Assembly: GCA_937898165.1 (NCBI GenBank) | Contig: CALDKO010000119.1 | Span: 1-6,216 of the forward strand | DNA from: an uncultured bacterium | Lineage (GTDB): Bacteria > Patescibacteriota > Minisyncoccia > Phycocordibacterales > UBA1006 | Length of the DNA stretch: 6,216 nt | Direction of reading: 5' to 3' | Shown here: positions 5,003-6,216 of the stretch, one piece after another | Numbering within the stretch: the stretch's first letter is position 1 | Layout of the letters: the number at the start of each line of letters is the position of its first letter | Notes under the pieces: generated by a model | The model's input: only the letters and a program-made list of their open reading frames with translations | What the model was told of the DNA's origin: nothing | Database searches by the model: none | Made by a program: the position numbers and the translations under genes

Positions 5003-6216
5003 TTATCGTAACAACATTTTATCCATCATACCTCCTTTTTCTTTTAAGAATTTACGAATATGAGTTTTAGCAAAAGTGGTTTTACACATATCTAACCATT
5101 TACGGTTTGGTTTCTGTCGTTCGTTATGCATTATTTCAACCACATCACCACGCTGTAACTGTGTATCAATTGAAACCATTTTTCCATTAATTTTTGCCCC
5201 AGAAATATGATTACCAATATCCGAGTGGATTGCGTAAGCAAAATCAATAGTACTGGATCCTTCGGGTAACTCGATCACATCACCTTTTGGTGTGTAGACA
5301 AACACTCTTTTTTCAAAGAAATCTAAATGTAAATGTTTTAGGAAATCCTCTGGGTTTTCTATATTTTGTTGAGCTTCGAGTAATTCTTTTGTCCAGTTTG
5401 ATTTCTTAATATTCTTCAGGGTAGTTTTTTCGTCCTTATTTTTTCCAATTTCCTTATAGTATAAGTGAGATGAAATTCCATATTCTGCCTCGTGGTGCAT
5501 TCCTTCAGTTCTAATTTGAATTTCGACTATTTCACCAGTCCCATCAAAAACAGTGGTGTGCAGAGATCGATATCCATTTGGTTTAGGTAGGGCAATATAA
5601 TCCTTGAAACGCCCAGGGAGGGGTTTATAGAGGCCATGGATAATACCTAATGCATGATAACAGTCGCTAACAGTCGGAACTAATATACGAAGGGCTAATA
5701 TGTCGTAAATTTTAGTGATGTCATACTCATTCTCTTTTAATTTTTGCCATAAACTATATAAATGTTTTACTCGATAGTCGAGCCTAGTTACATCTGCTTC
5801 CAGAATGGTTAATTCTTCTTTTAGAGTTGCTGCAACTTGCGCAAGGTGTGGTTCCGTAAATGATGTGTAATCTTTTAACAAAGTTGTTACTTTTTCAAAT
5901 TCTTCTGGGTATGCATAAGGAAATGCCATATCTTCTAGTTGTGATTTAATATTTCCCATTCCTAATCTGTCTGCAAGTCGAGCATAGATTTCGAGTGTTT
6001 CAATTGCAATACGCTGTTGTTTATCTTTTGGTATATGTTCCAATGTTGAAATATTATGGAGTCGATCTGCAAGTTTGATAATTACTACGCGGATATCATG
6101 AGCACTTGCAATAAAAAATTTGCGCAACGATTCAGCATGTCGGATAACTCCTTTGTATTTTAAATGTCCAAGCTTAGTAACACCCTGTACCAGAAAAACA
6201 ATTTCAGCAGATCGGA
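5003..6216 (-). CDS. rel: Bifunctional-type (p)ppGpp synthetase/hydrolase (Rel/SpoT), short form, 5' end outside window
   Basis: Makes and degrades the stringent-response alarmone (p)ppGpp in the cytoplasm. The frame is open to the window edge; 403 residues are visible, numbered here from the edge. Residues 1-75 are the end of the HD hydrolase domain, with LVQGVTKLGHLKYKG and KLADRLHN (47-54). The synthetase domain (about 147-256) shows GRFKDYIALPKPNGYRSLHTT (from 201) and EIQIRT (231-236), whose Glu is the known catalytic residue. The RFKD motif (202-205) is the RXKD form of bifunctional Rel/SpoT enzymes; monofunctional RelA has EXDD. The TGS domain follows (about 300-363). The protein then ends within 40 residues, so the helical, zinc-finger and ACT domains that full-length (700-750 residue) Rel uses for ribosome sensing are absent. 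The HDxxED hydrolase motif lies beyond the edge, so hydrolase competence is not directly seen. A TTG at 6125-6127 is internal, not the start. First gene of an operon with the ZIP-like gene. Confidence 0.95.
   Translation of the reverse strand, partial: RSAEIVFLVQGVTKLGHLKYKGVIRHAESLRKFFIASAHDIRVVIIKLADRLHNISTLEHIPKDKQQRIAIETLEIYARLADRLGMGNIKSQLEDMAFPYAYPEEFEKVTTLLKDYTSFTEPHLAQVAATLKEELTILEADVTRLDYRVKHLYSLWQKLKENEYDITKIYDILALRILVPTVSDCYHALGIIHGLYKPLPGRFKDYIALPKPNGYRSLHTTVFDGTGEIVEIQIRTEGMHHEAEYGISSHLYYKEIGKNKDEKTTLKNIKKSNWTKELLEAQQNIENPEDFLKHLHLDFFEKRVFVYTPKGDVIELPEGSSTIDFAYAIHSDIGNHISGAKINGKMVSIDTQLQRGDVVEIMHNERQKPNRKWLDMCKTTFAKTHIRKFLKEKGGMMDKMLLR

Noticed and set aside
6125..6127. TTG as the start codon of rel
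   Set aside because: The frame continues upstream to the window edge and encodes conserved Rel sequence (GVTKLGHLKYKG), so the true start is outside the window.
1..6216. Alternative genetic code with TGA as a sense codon
   Set aside because: All long genes are intact under the standard code with ordinary Gly (GGN) and Trp (TGG) codons. Absence of TGA stops among five genes is too small a sample to matter.
1..6216. CRISPR array, insertion sequence with terminal repeats, rRNA genes or riboswitches of known class
   Set aside because: No regularly spaced direct repeats, no transposase, and no conserved riboswitch or rRNA core was recognised on either strand.

Overview
This window is AT-rich bacterial chromosome. 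The best guess is a Candidate Phyla Radiation (Patescibacteria) genome or a similarly reduced one. That guess rests on four things: a very short Rel/SpoT that ends just after its TGS domain, a recombinase C-terminus of a type I associate with those genomes, start codons without Shine-Dalgarno sequences, and several genes with no clear family. No in-frame TGA codon occurs in the long genes, and all visible stops are TAA or TAG. The standard bacterial code fits; a TGA-recoding lineage is not indicated.

Positions 1-556 hold the C-terminal end of a probable large serine recombinase (plus strand). Its reading frame runs into the 3' part of a tRNA-Ala(UGC) gene (481-556, minus strand). The tRNA appears to have its own promoter (699-726) and a terminator (449-470) that lies inside the recombinase frame. 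This looks like the edge of an element integrated at a tRNA gene. Between promoter and tRNA lies a leader of about 135 nt with nested inverted repeats and no known function.

Positions 774-2895 form one minus-strand unit: consensus promoter, a 667-residue membrane-anchored TPM-domain protein with a long helical cytoplasmic region and a Gly-rich tail, and a strong hairpin terminator. Positions 2934-4430 hold two plus-strand single-gene units, each with its own promoter and terminator. The first encodes an unrecognised 149-residue protein from a perfect TTGACA-17-TATAAT promoter whose spacer is an 18-bp palindrome. The second encodes a 279-residue cytosolic protein whose C-terminal half resembles a serpin.

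Positions 4432-6216 are a minus-strand operon: a bifunctional-type (p)ppGpp synthetase/hydrolase, cut by the window edge, followed after 10 nt by a small ZIP-like multi-pass membrane protein. The units do not form one obvious pathway. The parts most worth pursuing are the tRNA-integrase junction, the operator-like palindrome upstream of the orphan gene, and the reduced serpin-like protein.
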